In this document: positions 27,801 to 39,800 of the stretch, piece by piece
How the letters are laid out: each line of letters starts with the position of its first letter
Numbering within the stretch: the first letter of the stretch is position 1
Notes under the pieces: generated by a model
Database searches by the model: none
What the model saw: the letters and a program-made list of their open reading frames with translations, nothing else
Told to the model about the DNA's origin: nothing
Source of the DNA: Odontesthes bonariensis
Lineage: Eukaryota > Chordata > Actinopteri > Atheriniformes > Atherinopsidae
Direction: 5' to 3'
Assembly (NCBI RefSeq): GCF_027942865.1
Contig: NC_134519.1
Location: 22,168,248 to 22,232,247, forward strand
Length of the DNA stretch: 64,000 nt
Translations under genes and position numbers: made by a program

Positions 27801-30800
27801 TCCACCTACAAACTTAACTGCTCGTGTGGACTGTGGGACAAACAATGGGAACTTCTCTTGGGCTGAAAGCAGTGGAGCAGGTTTTTATACTGTTGAGGTT
27901 ACGGGAGAACATGGCCATGTCGCATCCTGCTCCTCCAATGACACCTCCTGTGCTGTGAAACTTCACTGTGGCCGCTCATACTCTGCAACACTGGTGGCCT
28001 CCACAGACAGCTGTAACAGCAGCAGACACACTGACATTATTTTTGACTCTGGTAAGATCGAAAAACAGACTTTCCTTGTGACAGATGCTGATGCATGCCT
28101 GCAGTATACATGCTGTAGCTTACAAAGGACTAAGCTATATGGTAGAGTTGCCTAGTACTGCTTGATAAAATCATGTTCCATAGTCTTTCTATTGATGACA
28201 GTTTAATTAAAGTCCATAAAATTCCAGGAATGAGTCTCAAATGGAATAACTGTACACTGAATTCCAAAAGATGAGATTTATCAGAAATGTATTGATGCAA
28301 AACATTTGTTCAAGCATCAAACGATGGTATGCAGTTTCAACATATGAGAGGATTAAGTGCAGACATGTAGTACTTGTCATCCAATCATAAATGACAAATG
28401 ATTGTATTCGTTTGTAGGATTAATCTATGAGAACAAAATAACAAATTTAATGGTTCATCCAACTCTCTGCCATAGCACCCTGCCTTCCAGACGACGTCGT
28501 GGCTGAGTTAGAGTGTGGCACCAATGTAATGAGAGTGAACTGGACTCAGACCTCAGGCTCGGACAACTACACAGCATGGGCCATCAGCACAGACGGACAC
28601 AGAGCCTCCTGTAACTCAACATCGAACTACTGCTCCATCCACGATCTGAGGTGTGGCAAGATCTACGAGGTGGCCGTCACCTCCTCCTCTATTCACTGCC
28701 AAATCATCGCTGGCTCTGACTACAAAGTTCAGTCTGGTGAGGGAACCACTCCCACACTCAGTACTCAGATTTAAAACAACACGTGCCAAAGAACTGATTC
28801 TGATTCTAAACAAAAACTGTCTTCAACCACTTGCAGCTCCTTGTCAGCCTGAGAACGCAACTGTTGAGCAGAACTGCAGCTCCAACATTATGACAGTAAA
28901 GTGGCACCATGACAGCACAGCTCAGAACTACACTGTTAAAGCCACTTCTGCTTCAGGTGTGAACGCCACCTGTGACTCCACAGACAGCAGCTGCTCCTTC
29001 CTGGACTTGAGCTGTGGTCAGCTGTACACTTTCACTGTGATGGGACACACTAACGTGTGCATGAGCGACATGAGCACTCCCATCGAGACACTCTCTGGTA
29101 CAGCAACTGAGTTGACTTTGACAACTATTTCCTAAAGAAATTGGTTTTAGGAAAGACTATTTTTTTATGTGTGTGATTTTGTCTTATGTCCTCTTGGGTT
29201 GAACTACAGGGCGACCGTAATCTGATGTGTGGACAGTAAAAGTAAAGATTTACAGCAAACGTCAGTGTAGCGTAAAAAGCTATAAAGGTGTTTGTGTAGT
29301 TTAAAAAAAGGCCGATTTCCACCACCTGCAGGGGCGGGGGCTGGAGTCTATCCCAGCTGTCATTGGGCGGGAGGCAGGGTACACCCTGTTCAGATTGCCA
29401 GTCCATCACAGGGCCACACAGAGACAAACTAGACACAGCCATGCATGCTCACACTCACTTCCAGTGACAATTTAGAATCACTAACTAACCTAACATGCAT
29501 GTTTTTGGACGGTTGGAGGAAGCTGGAGTACCTGGAGAGAACCCACACATATAAGGGGAGAACATACAAACTCCACTTTAAACCTGTAACCTGCTTGCTG
29601 TGAGGCCAAGGCGCTTAACCACCACACCACCGTGCAGCCACATTCATGATTATGATTTCATCATATCAATAGAAAACTTGAAAAAAACAAAAAAACACCA
29701 GAATTATTCTGCTTTGTTTTTTAAAAAAGTTTCAGCTTTTTTGCAAATCACTCTAAAGTAGGAGGAGAAGAACTTTAAAATTATTTTAAGAAACATTAAA
29801 ACCAATTTAACTCTTCTACCAACAAAATATCAACACTTAATTCTTAGAATATTATAAAAACTCCTGATGAGAATGATATCAATCTTACAATCTAACTCTT
29901 GACAGGAAAGCAGAAGAATATTTCCTCTAAACTCAAACCTCCTCTTTGACTTTTGTGTGTTCTCGTAGCGCTCCTCATTTCTTTCCTCTAAACTGTACCT
30001 CTCCTTTTCTAGCGCCGTGTCCTCCAACAAGTGTGTCAGCTGAACTGAACTGCACTACACACAGCGCTCTGGTCAGCTGGAGCAATGCTGCTGTAACTGT
30101 AGCCACAGCCTACAGCGTCCAGGCAACCTCCTCCAGTGGACACAACTCCTCCTGCAGCTACCTGGGCACATCCTGTTACCTTGACAACCTGGTTTGTGGA
30201 CAGGAGTACTCTGTTATTGTGGAGGCGATCCACGCTGGCTGTGCTGGTCCTGTCAGTGCTCCGGCCACACTTATTACAGGTGTGTGTAACTCGAACTCTT
30301 AGACACCAGATGGGAGGAAGTCATTTTACATGAATTAATTAACTTTATCTCCCTCCAGGGCCCTGTGTTCCTGTGAATGTGTCTGTTCACTACAATGTGA
30401 GCACTGCCTGGGTGCTGTGGAGTGCAGCAGAAGGTGCCAGCTCATATAGTGTTCAGGCAGTGGCAGACCAGAGCCCGATGACCACCTGCAACACCAGTAA
30501 CACCAGCTGCTTCCTGAACGGCCTTCAGTGCAGTCAGATTTATAATGTCACTGTGATGGCAAAAAATCAGGCCTGTGACAGAGTGATCTCTGAAACCTCC
30601 AACCTCCTGACAGGTTTGTTTAAAGAAGAGGAAGATTATTGTGTACAGTGATGGTATTATTTTCACATGTATATATATATATATATGTGTGTGTGTGTAA
30701 ATTAATTTGTGTGTTTCTTGGTCATTTAGAGCCCTGCCCACCCACAAATGTTCAAGCCAGTTTAGCGTGCGAACAGCTTACTGCGACCGTATCTTGGCAG

Positions 30801-33800
30801 CAGAGTGACCTCGCTGTGGGTTATGTTGCCTATTTTGACAACCAAAGTGGCCACTCCACCTCCTGTATTGGTGCAGACACAGATACAAGCTGTGTGGTCT
30901 CAGGACTGCAGTGTGGCACAGTGTACAGTCTGTGGGTCAAGGCTCTTGGACAGCAGTACAACAGCACACTCAGCTCCGTGGTCTCTCTGACGGCAGGTAA
31001 TGAAATTCTATGAACAACCACAATAACAACATAGACACACCTGCAGTATTTGATAGCAAAGTAACTACGGTGATAAAGTCGCCTGTTATTATTTCTCAAG
31101 TTAAACTTTGACACAGGATGAGTGGGATTGCCAGTTTTTAGTGAGATAAATGTAATAGGTCTGGTCAGTTTAACACATTTCCTCTTTATGTGATAAGTGG
31201 AGGCAACAACTAAATGTATTCAGGCACAAGCTAATTTCAATATTTTTTCATGATCTTGCTTCTGTAAAACTTCTTTGAGACAATCATTATTTTGGAGCAC
31301 ATGCAGTCTTGAAATGATGTGTTTATGAGGGAAATATGTATCAGAGAATTTAAGCTCAAACATCCACTTATCCATCATCCAACAACATTATTTCTGCAAC
31401 AATATGCTTTCAATTGTATCTGGTTTTACATTCATATTTACCTGTAAATTCTCTGGAATCCCACAGGACCTTGTAAGCCCAACAACATTGAAGCCATAGT
31501 GGACTGCGTGGCCCATTCTGTAGCTATGTCCTGGCAACCAAGTGTTGGAGCCGTGTCCTACCTTACTGCGCTTAAAGCTTTGTCAGGCCACACCGCCAGC
31601 TGTACCACCAACCAAACCAACTGCCAGCTGAGCTCCCTGCAGTGTGGGGAGGAATACAATGTCACTGTGACGGCTGTTGGAGAGACGTGTAACAGCACGG
31701 CTCATATGGCAGGATACCTCACACCAGGTACAGTACGGCACGTGCACACTTTTCTTCTCATGGCATGATCACATTGGCCAAAAACATTCACGATAATGTT
31801 ATTATTATGACATCAGTAGAAAAGTTGAAACCTGTAAAAAAAAAATCCTGTCAGGCTAATTCCCAATTGTCTTTTGAGGTTTTTTTTTCTCAATTTTGGA
31901 GGAAATTGAATATGTGATAATACACAATGTGTATACACATTATCATTATTTCATTCTTTAAATATCACGATTCCAATCAATATCAGTATATTGTGACACT
32001 CCTAATGAGAATGCTATCAATCTTTTAACTCAACTTTTAGCATGTTTCATGTCAGCCGTTGCGTTGCCGGCAGACCAACCAATTTTCCGTACATTATACT
32101 TTAATTGACCTCTTTTTTCTTTAGAACCATGTGCTCCTGTGAATGTCTCTGTCCACTACAACATGAGCACTGCCGAGGTGATGTGGGATGCAACAAAAGG
32201 TGCCAGCTCATACTCGGCTGTGGCTGAAACGGATCAGGGCCTGACGGTCACCTGCAACTCCACCAACACCCACTGCTCCCTGGCCGGACTGCAGTGTAGT
32301 CAGATCTACAACATCACTGTGATGACCGGAAACCTGGCCTGCAACAACACTGTGACCTCTGCGCCCCGCCGGCTCATGACAGGTATGTCACACATAAGCC
32401 AAATGGCTCTACAGTACTGTGTCCAGGTTGGTCTCTCAATTCCGTTCATTCATGTCCAAATGTGATCCCTTCAATCAGAACCCTGCCCACCTACGAACGT
32501 TCAAGCAAATATGACATGTGAACAGCTGACTTCGACTGTGTCCTGGCAGCAGAGTGACCACGCTGTGGGTTACATCGCCTATTTTGACAACCAAGACGGC
32601 CACCACACCTCCTGTGTTAGCACAAGCGCAGACACCTTCTGTAGCGTCTCAGGACTGCAGTGTGGCACAGTGTACAGTGTGTGGGTCCAGGCGCTTGGAC
32701 AGCAGTACAACAGCTCAGACAGCTCTGTGGTCTCTCTGACATCAGGTGAATAATATAACCATGCGTGATGTTTCAAACTGCATTCTCCCTCTAGCCTCTT
32801 TTTAACTTGTGTTATTTTATTTATTGTGTTTTTAATGTGTTGTAAAGTGTCCTTGAGTGTTGAGAAAGGCGCTTTTTTAAAATAAAATTTATTATTATTA
32901 TTATTATCTCAGGTTTGGAATTTTCTTGTTAAGTCATTTTGTTCTCTTGCTGCTTCCTCAGCTCCCTGCCTGCCCAGTGAGGTAGCAGTAGAAGTAAGCT
33001 GTGAGGCTGACGGTGCTACTGTGGTGTCCTGGAATTCTACTTATGGCACAGCAAATGTTTCACTGATGGCCAGCGGCGGCGGGAGTCTTCAAACTCTGTG
33101 CACAACTCAGCACAACAGTTGTAATCTGACAGGCCTAAGCTGTGGGGAGTCCTACAATCTCAGCCTCATCGCCAGCAATGAGCAATGCAGCCTCACAGCA
33201 CCGACACACAGCAACTTTACAACACGTGAGTTTTTTGCACTTTATTCACACACGTGGCAGCTGCTGGTCCACAAGTTAACCTCATCTTTTGACACCTTTT
33301 TCAGGGCCTTGCCCTCCTCAGCGTGTGGCTGTTAGCCTGCAGTGCGGTTCCGGCACAGCTGACCTATCCTGGGAGGAAAAGTCTGAGGTTGAGCTGTACA
33401 CAGCAAGTGCAATCAAAGCGTCGGGAGGACAAGAGAAAAAGTGCAACTCCACAGGGTCTACCTGCCAGTTCCCCGGTCTGGACTGTGGAGAGATGTATAA
33501 CTTATCGGTCAAAGCACACATTCAAGGCTGCTGGAGCCAGGCCAGTAGCACTGTGTACATCCAGACAGGTACTCCACGGGCCAATACATGCATATCTTCT
33601 CATTAAATACACTTATTCCAATAATGTTGCATCCTTGTTTTGGTGTATTTATCTCTTTTTACCCAGCTGTATCGTATTCTAAAAGCCACAGCCGTCTTTC
33701 ATCATAACATTTTAAAAGCAGAAAGAATGGCCATGTTATAGTAAATGCTGCAGTTTTGTTTAAAATGTCCAGCATAATGTCAAACATTTCATTCCTCCTA

Positions 33801-36800
33801 CATTACATTCATAGAAAACAATCAGGTGTTTTAACTTAAATTCTACATACAACAAAAAGTCAAGTCTTCTTGAACAAAGTTGCCAGTTGCCACCACCATC
33901 CAACACCAGATTATCATTTCAACTCAGAGACCCACACAAGCTTAACTGCAGTGACTCCCATGTTTTTAGCTCATTTATAAGTTCAAAAGTATAGCTCCAA
34001 AGTAAACAGTTCTGTAGGGTACTGATTTAGCTTTCTGTTGCAGCAGTGTTGAGGTGAAAAAACAAAGTTTTATAGCTGGGCTATTCTAGTCCTGCAAATT
34101 GTAGCTGGCTGAACAAATCTTTCCGTTATCAAAATAGTGTGAGATAAGATATCTAACACCAATCAAAGTATATCACCTGAGCCAGATAGTTTATAGCTAC
34201 TTAAAACTGCTACCATCAGCATGCGCAACAAGCGCCAGCCGAGACTGAAAGCATAAATCAACCACAAATAATTAGACTAGTTCAAATAAATAGATTTGCT
34301 GTAATCGACCTGTGGTAAAACGTTGACGTGTGCAATGTTTCCAAATGTAACTGGGCATTATAAAAACTGCTTTGATCATTAAGGTACTTTTTTTTCTTTT
34401 TTTTTTAAACTGTTTTTAACATGTTATGAGTCATTGTTTAATATAAGGAATATTTACTCAAATTTCAAATAAGGAAAAGCTAAAAAATTTCAACAGTTGA
34501 GATGCACTTCTATCACTTCTTGCCCCAATTTCCTACAGCTGGACTGGGTCTCATCTAAAGTGTTCTGCCTCTTTTTCTCTCTCTTGCTATTTTTAGAGCC
34601 TTGCCAGCCCGTGATTGTTTCTGCTCAGGTGTCCTGTCAGAGTGAGGAGGTCCAGATCTCGTGGCACCAGGCAAGAGGTGTGGTGAACTACTTAGTTACA
34701 GCCACAGGGAGCCTTGGATATGTGGAGAAGCACAACACAAGCCAAACCCTTCTGTCAGCCACTTTACCATGTGGACAGTACTATAATGTCACAGTGCACG
34801 GACAGGGCAGCGAGTGTGACAGCATCCCCAGCAGTCCTGCCCTCTTCAAAACTGGTATGCCACTTGTATTTTAAGTCACATGAACATTCTTTTGACTTCA
34901 TGTGCTTGCTTTACCTGCAACCATCATCTCCCCACAGGACCATGTATCCCCTGGAATGTATCAACTTACTTGCAGTGTGAGTTTAACATGGGTTCTGTCA
35001 GATGGGGCCCCAGTGATGGCGCTGAGTCATATATTGCCATAGCTACCGGCCTTGATGGCCACACCCACAAGTGTCTCACCAACAGCACCTCCTGCACATG
35101 GAACGACTTGCACTGTGGAGAGGAGTACAATGTTGTGGTGAAAGCGAAGGCTGACAACTGCACCAGCCTGCCCAGCAACAGCTCCATCATACATATGGGT
35201 ATGGAATGGAGAGTTTGCCAGTTTCTAATTATTTCTGACTCTTTCGATCTGTAAGATTATTTCAAATCAAATTTCACCAAATATAGATATTTGTTGTATG
35301 ATATCCATCCTTTCTGTTTTCTTCCAGATCCTTGCATGCCCCAGGATTTGGCTGCTACTGTGAACTGTGACATGAAAGTGGTGTCTCTGAGCTGGGATGC
35401 CAGCAACAGGACGAAGCTGTTCATGGTATCAGCTCAGGCAGGAAATAGATCAGTCAGTCTCAGCACCAACATCACCACAGCTGACTTTTCTGAATTGAAC
35501 TGTGGACAAAACTACAGCCTCACAGTAACACCTCACAACCATCACTGTCCTGGCAACCACAGCGCGTCAGCTTCTGTGCAGACCTGTATGTACTGTTCAA
35601 AGATGAATCTTAGAGGCAAACTGAAGATGAATGTACCCAGATATGATAGCAGAAGAGAACTCAAATCAGTTTTAAATAAACTTAAATGTCTTTGTTTTTT
35701 TCTTTTTTTTTTGCAGGGCCATGCGCCCCTATGGGAATCTCCGCCACGCAGGATTGTCTCTCTAGCATCATCATGGTAACCTGGCAGCCTAGCAACGGCT
35801 CAGACTACTACACAGCCACCATGCAGACAGACACAGGCATCTCAGAAATGTGCATGTCTGAAACCAGTGCATGCAGCGTTCCCGCTCTGACATGTGGGCA
35901 CAACTTCTCCGTGTCGGTCACAGCTTCCAACCAGCAGTGTAACGTCACCTCCAGTCAAACCACAAGTCTGCAGTCGGGTGAGCATCAAAAAGCATTAAGT
36001 TACTGTTAGCAACATTCATGCCATCTGAAAGTACATGGGTCCTTTTCTTTACATTTTATATTTTTCAAAAGACTTCTTTCTGACAAAATATGTTAATGCA
36101 CCGAATGGAAATAAATATGAACACATAGAATTTACCAGGGACAGCCTTAACATGGCTAACTAGTGAGTTTCGCTGTCTACTCGATGTAATGATACTTTTA
36201 GGTGCAATTATGTGAAAAGCATCTTCTTTGGGATTATTGTAACTATCCACATAGCTTCTAAATTCATATGGTGTCATTCCACTGTGATAGATAAGTACAT
36301 CAATTATTGTTTCACTTTGAATCCAATATGTTGAAGTTTTTACCCACCACAGTATATACTGTAATATCCTATGTGTTCTATCTGCAGTGCCATGTGTTCC
36401 CACTAATGTCTCAGTGGTCATGGACTGCGCCAACAACTCTGCTGTTGTGTCCTGGTCTGCTAGTCGGGGTGCGGTTCAGTACTCAGTGATGGCCCTCAGT
36501 AGTCATAGCAACGACAGCTGTCAGACCTCTGATCTCAGCTGTAGCCTGACCAGCCTCACGTGTGGCAACAGCTACGCTGTTCAGGTTGTGGCAGTAGATG
36601 AGAGCTGCTCCAGCGTCCTCAGTCAGGTTCTTGTATTCAACTCAGGTAAGAAATATAACACCAGTCAACAGAATACCAGATATTTTAAGAGTGAGTAATC
36701 CAATTGTCTTGGTGTTCTCAGGCCCCTGCCCACCTCAAAACATGAGTGCCCAGATAAGCTGTTTGTCAAACGACTTGAATATTTCTTGGGATGCCATTAG

Positions 36801-39800
36801 AGATGCTGACCACTTTTTGGTGTCATTAACTGCTGAAAACGGAGGACCTATTGAAGTATGTAACACCACAACCACTGCGTGCTCCATCAGCAACATGACT
36901 TGTGGAAAAACATTCACTGTTCAAGTCACTTCTGTGAGAGGCGACTGTCGCAGCCAGCACAGTCTGCCCCAGACCATCCAGTCAGGTATGAAACCTTTAA
37001 ATTAAACATCCACTTTTGCGTTACTCGCTCCATCCACTCAGCAGCCCATCTCTGATATTTTCTTCTCAGCTCCCTGCCAGCCTCAGGGAATCAGAGGCAA
37101 CCTGGACTGTGTGACCAATTCTGCCTGGATCTCATGGGACGCTGCCCCTGGGGCGGACGGATACACCGCGTCCGCTGTGGGTGGAGACAGCTATACAGCA
37201 AACTGCACCACATCCACTAACACTACATGTGAGGTGGAAGATTTGGCCTGTGGAGTTTTTTACAACTTCACCGTCACTGCGAAAAACAGCAAGTGTGAGA
37301 GTCAGCCGAGTGCCACCATCAAGCTGCAGACAGGTATTTCAGACATACCGAGAGCCTCATTTTGGCTCACTTACAATATTTATTCATCCTACAGAGTAAT
37401 GTTAATGTGCTCTGTTTCCTTCCACAGCCCCCTGCTCGCTCTCTGGTATCACCGCCTTTGCAGAGTGTCACAATTCCTCCATCCTCGTTGTGTGGCACCT
37501 TATGGAGGGGAGCGAGGGAAACACCGTGTACACTGCCACAGCAGAGGCCAGTGACCGTACCTTCCTGTCGTGCAATGGCACCGGCACCAGCTGCTACCTG
37601 TACGGAGCACAATGTGGCCTCGGTTACACCGTCATCGTAGCAGCTTCATCAGACCAGTGCAGCAGTTTAAGAAGTCCTCCCTACAGAATAAGCATGGGTA
37701 AATTTTTTTTGTTTGTTGCATAAAACCTATGGAAAACGTCTTTGTGAAAGATTCTTGTGTGAAACAATAGTTCTCAGAAGTATGCCCTGTTTCTTAGAAC
37801 TTGGTTGAGAAGATCGATGCCACTTCCCATAAACTGGAAAAAATGCCCCTCCAAAAATAAGTAAAAAAAACAACAAATACAAGACGTTTTTGCTTGAAAT
37901 AAGCAAAAAAAAAATCGGCCAATGGAACCAGTGAAAATCGGCTTGTCAAGATTTCTTGAAATAAGATGTGATATTTAGGACTTTTGAGATAAAAGTGATC
38001 TTGAAATTAGCTTAAAAACCTCTTCAAATGTCAAAAAAAGCTTGTTTCATATGAGATGTGACTCAAAACAATTTGTTTTCAAGACTTTTTCATTTAACAA
38101 GATATTCAAGATGTATTGTCTTTAAACAAGTCCCTATATCTGGCTAAAATAGAACTTGTTAGGCAGTTGTGTTTTATATCAAGTGTAATGAGATATTTTG
38201 ACTAGAAATGAGACAAATATACTTGGTAAGACTTTGATTTTTTTTCCAGTGTATCTGTTAGATAAACATGCATCAGCTAAGAAATGGTTAGTTTATTTCA
38301 ACATAAAGACCAAGTCAATAAGAAATCAAAAAATATTCAGATTTTATTTAGTAGTAATTATATGTAATTTGATTTACAATGTCGAGCTTATTGATAAAGA
38401 AAACAAAAGCTGAACTCTCCTGTGCCAAATACATGAAATGGTCTTAGCGTTTTAACAGGTGTGATATTTACAATCATCTTCACCAGTTGAGGTTTATGTG
38501 TTTGAACATTTTTCATGCAGCTACTGTGCATTAGTGCAGCACCTTAAAGCTGTCTAACAAAGAAAGACAGAAAAAGAAAAATAGGAATTAAACTCAAATC
38601 TACAACTGCTGACACATGCCTTTTCTTCTCCAAAGAGCCCTGTCCACCCACAGACGTGATGGTGAACGCCTCCTGCGGGAACCACAGCGCTCTGGTGTCC
38701 TGGACACCTTCTCCTGTCGCTAAAACCTACCGCGCTGTGGCTACGGCTGCGGATGGACACGAACACACTTGCAACACCAGCTCCAGTAGCTGCAGCATAA
38801 CAGAGCTGCACTGTAACCAGGAGTACACAGTCTTTGTGACCGCGAGCCATGAGAACTGCTCCAGCAAAGCCAGTCGGAATGTAACACTGAACACAGGTGT
38901 TTGTTCTCAGACGTGTAGAATATCAGTGATCAACATAAGTAGAGACATATAACTTTGATTAGGAGTTACTATTTCAATTTCCTCTGTGTCCAGGTCCTTG
39001 CCAGCCAGGTGGACTCTCAGTTACTTTCCACTGTAACAATCAGTCTGCGACTCTAACGTGGACGCCCAGTGACAGCGCTGAAGACTATTACGGCTGCGCT
39101 CAGGCTGGAAACGGAGACATGCTTTACTGCCACAGCACGCACCCCTCCTGTACCATCGGCGGTCTTGTGTGTGGAACAGTATACAATTTCTCTGTTCAGG
39201 CCTCAGATGGGACGTGTAACAGCTCCTTCAGTGACCCTGTGCAGGATGGGGCAGGTATGACATGCCCTCCTTACTCAGCGAAAAAAAAAAAAAAAAAAAA
39301 AAAAAGTCTCAGTAAGGTTTACTCTCAAATGAAACAGCAAATGAAAACCTCCCCCTGTCTCCCTTAGCTCCCTGTCCCCCGGATGCTGTTGAGGTAGAGC
39401 TGATGCCGATGGAGATGGAGATCCAGGTGTTGCGCTTCAGCTGGACGCAGACCGCCTGTGGAGACACGGAGAACTTGCTGACTTTAAAGGGAAGTCTCCT
39501 GGGGGACAGCCAGGCCCTGTTCGAGCTCTCCTCCTACTGGACGAACATGACGTACTTTGAGATCCCTCTCCCCTGCAGCTCATCCTACGCTGCCACGCTG
39601 CAGAGCAAGAATGCTGCGAGTACAAGCCCCAAATCTGTGCCCCTCAATGGAACAACAGGTACGCCACACTCAGCCACTGCTTACACCCTGTTTTACATCT
39701 TGCAACCCAGCTGATGAGGTACTCTCATTTCATGGTGTTTGTTTTCAAAGCAATGCTGGAGAAGTTAGAGAATTTAAAGGTAACACATGTAAAAAGTTTT

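Larger units (their letters stand above)
30013..32745 (+). other. Giant gene exons 25-30, with a duplicated two-exon block
   Basis: Exons: 30013-30279, 30359-30613, 30730-30996, 31467-31727, 32125-32382, 32479-32745. Exons 26 and 29 both open VNVSVHYN and share GASSYS and GLQCSQIYN. Exons 27 and 30 share ATVSWQQSD or STVSWQQSD, YFDNQ and ALGQQYNS. Exons 26 and 29 lack Cys2, and exons 27 and 30 lack Cys6. The 26-27 and 29-30 pairs are therefore copies of one block, clearly more alike than other pairs in the array. Confidence 0.85.
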
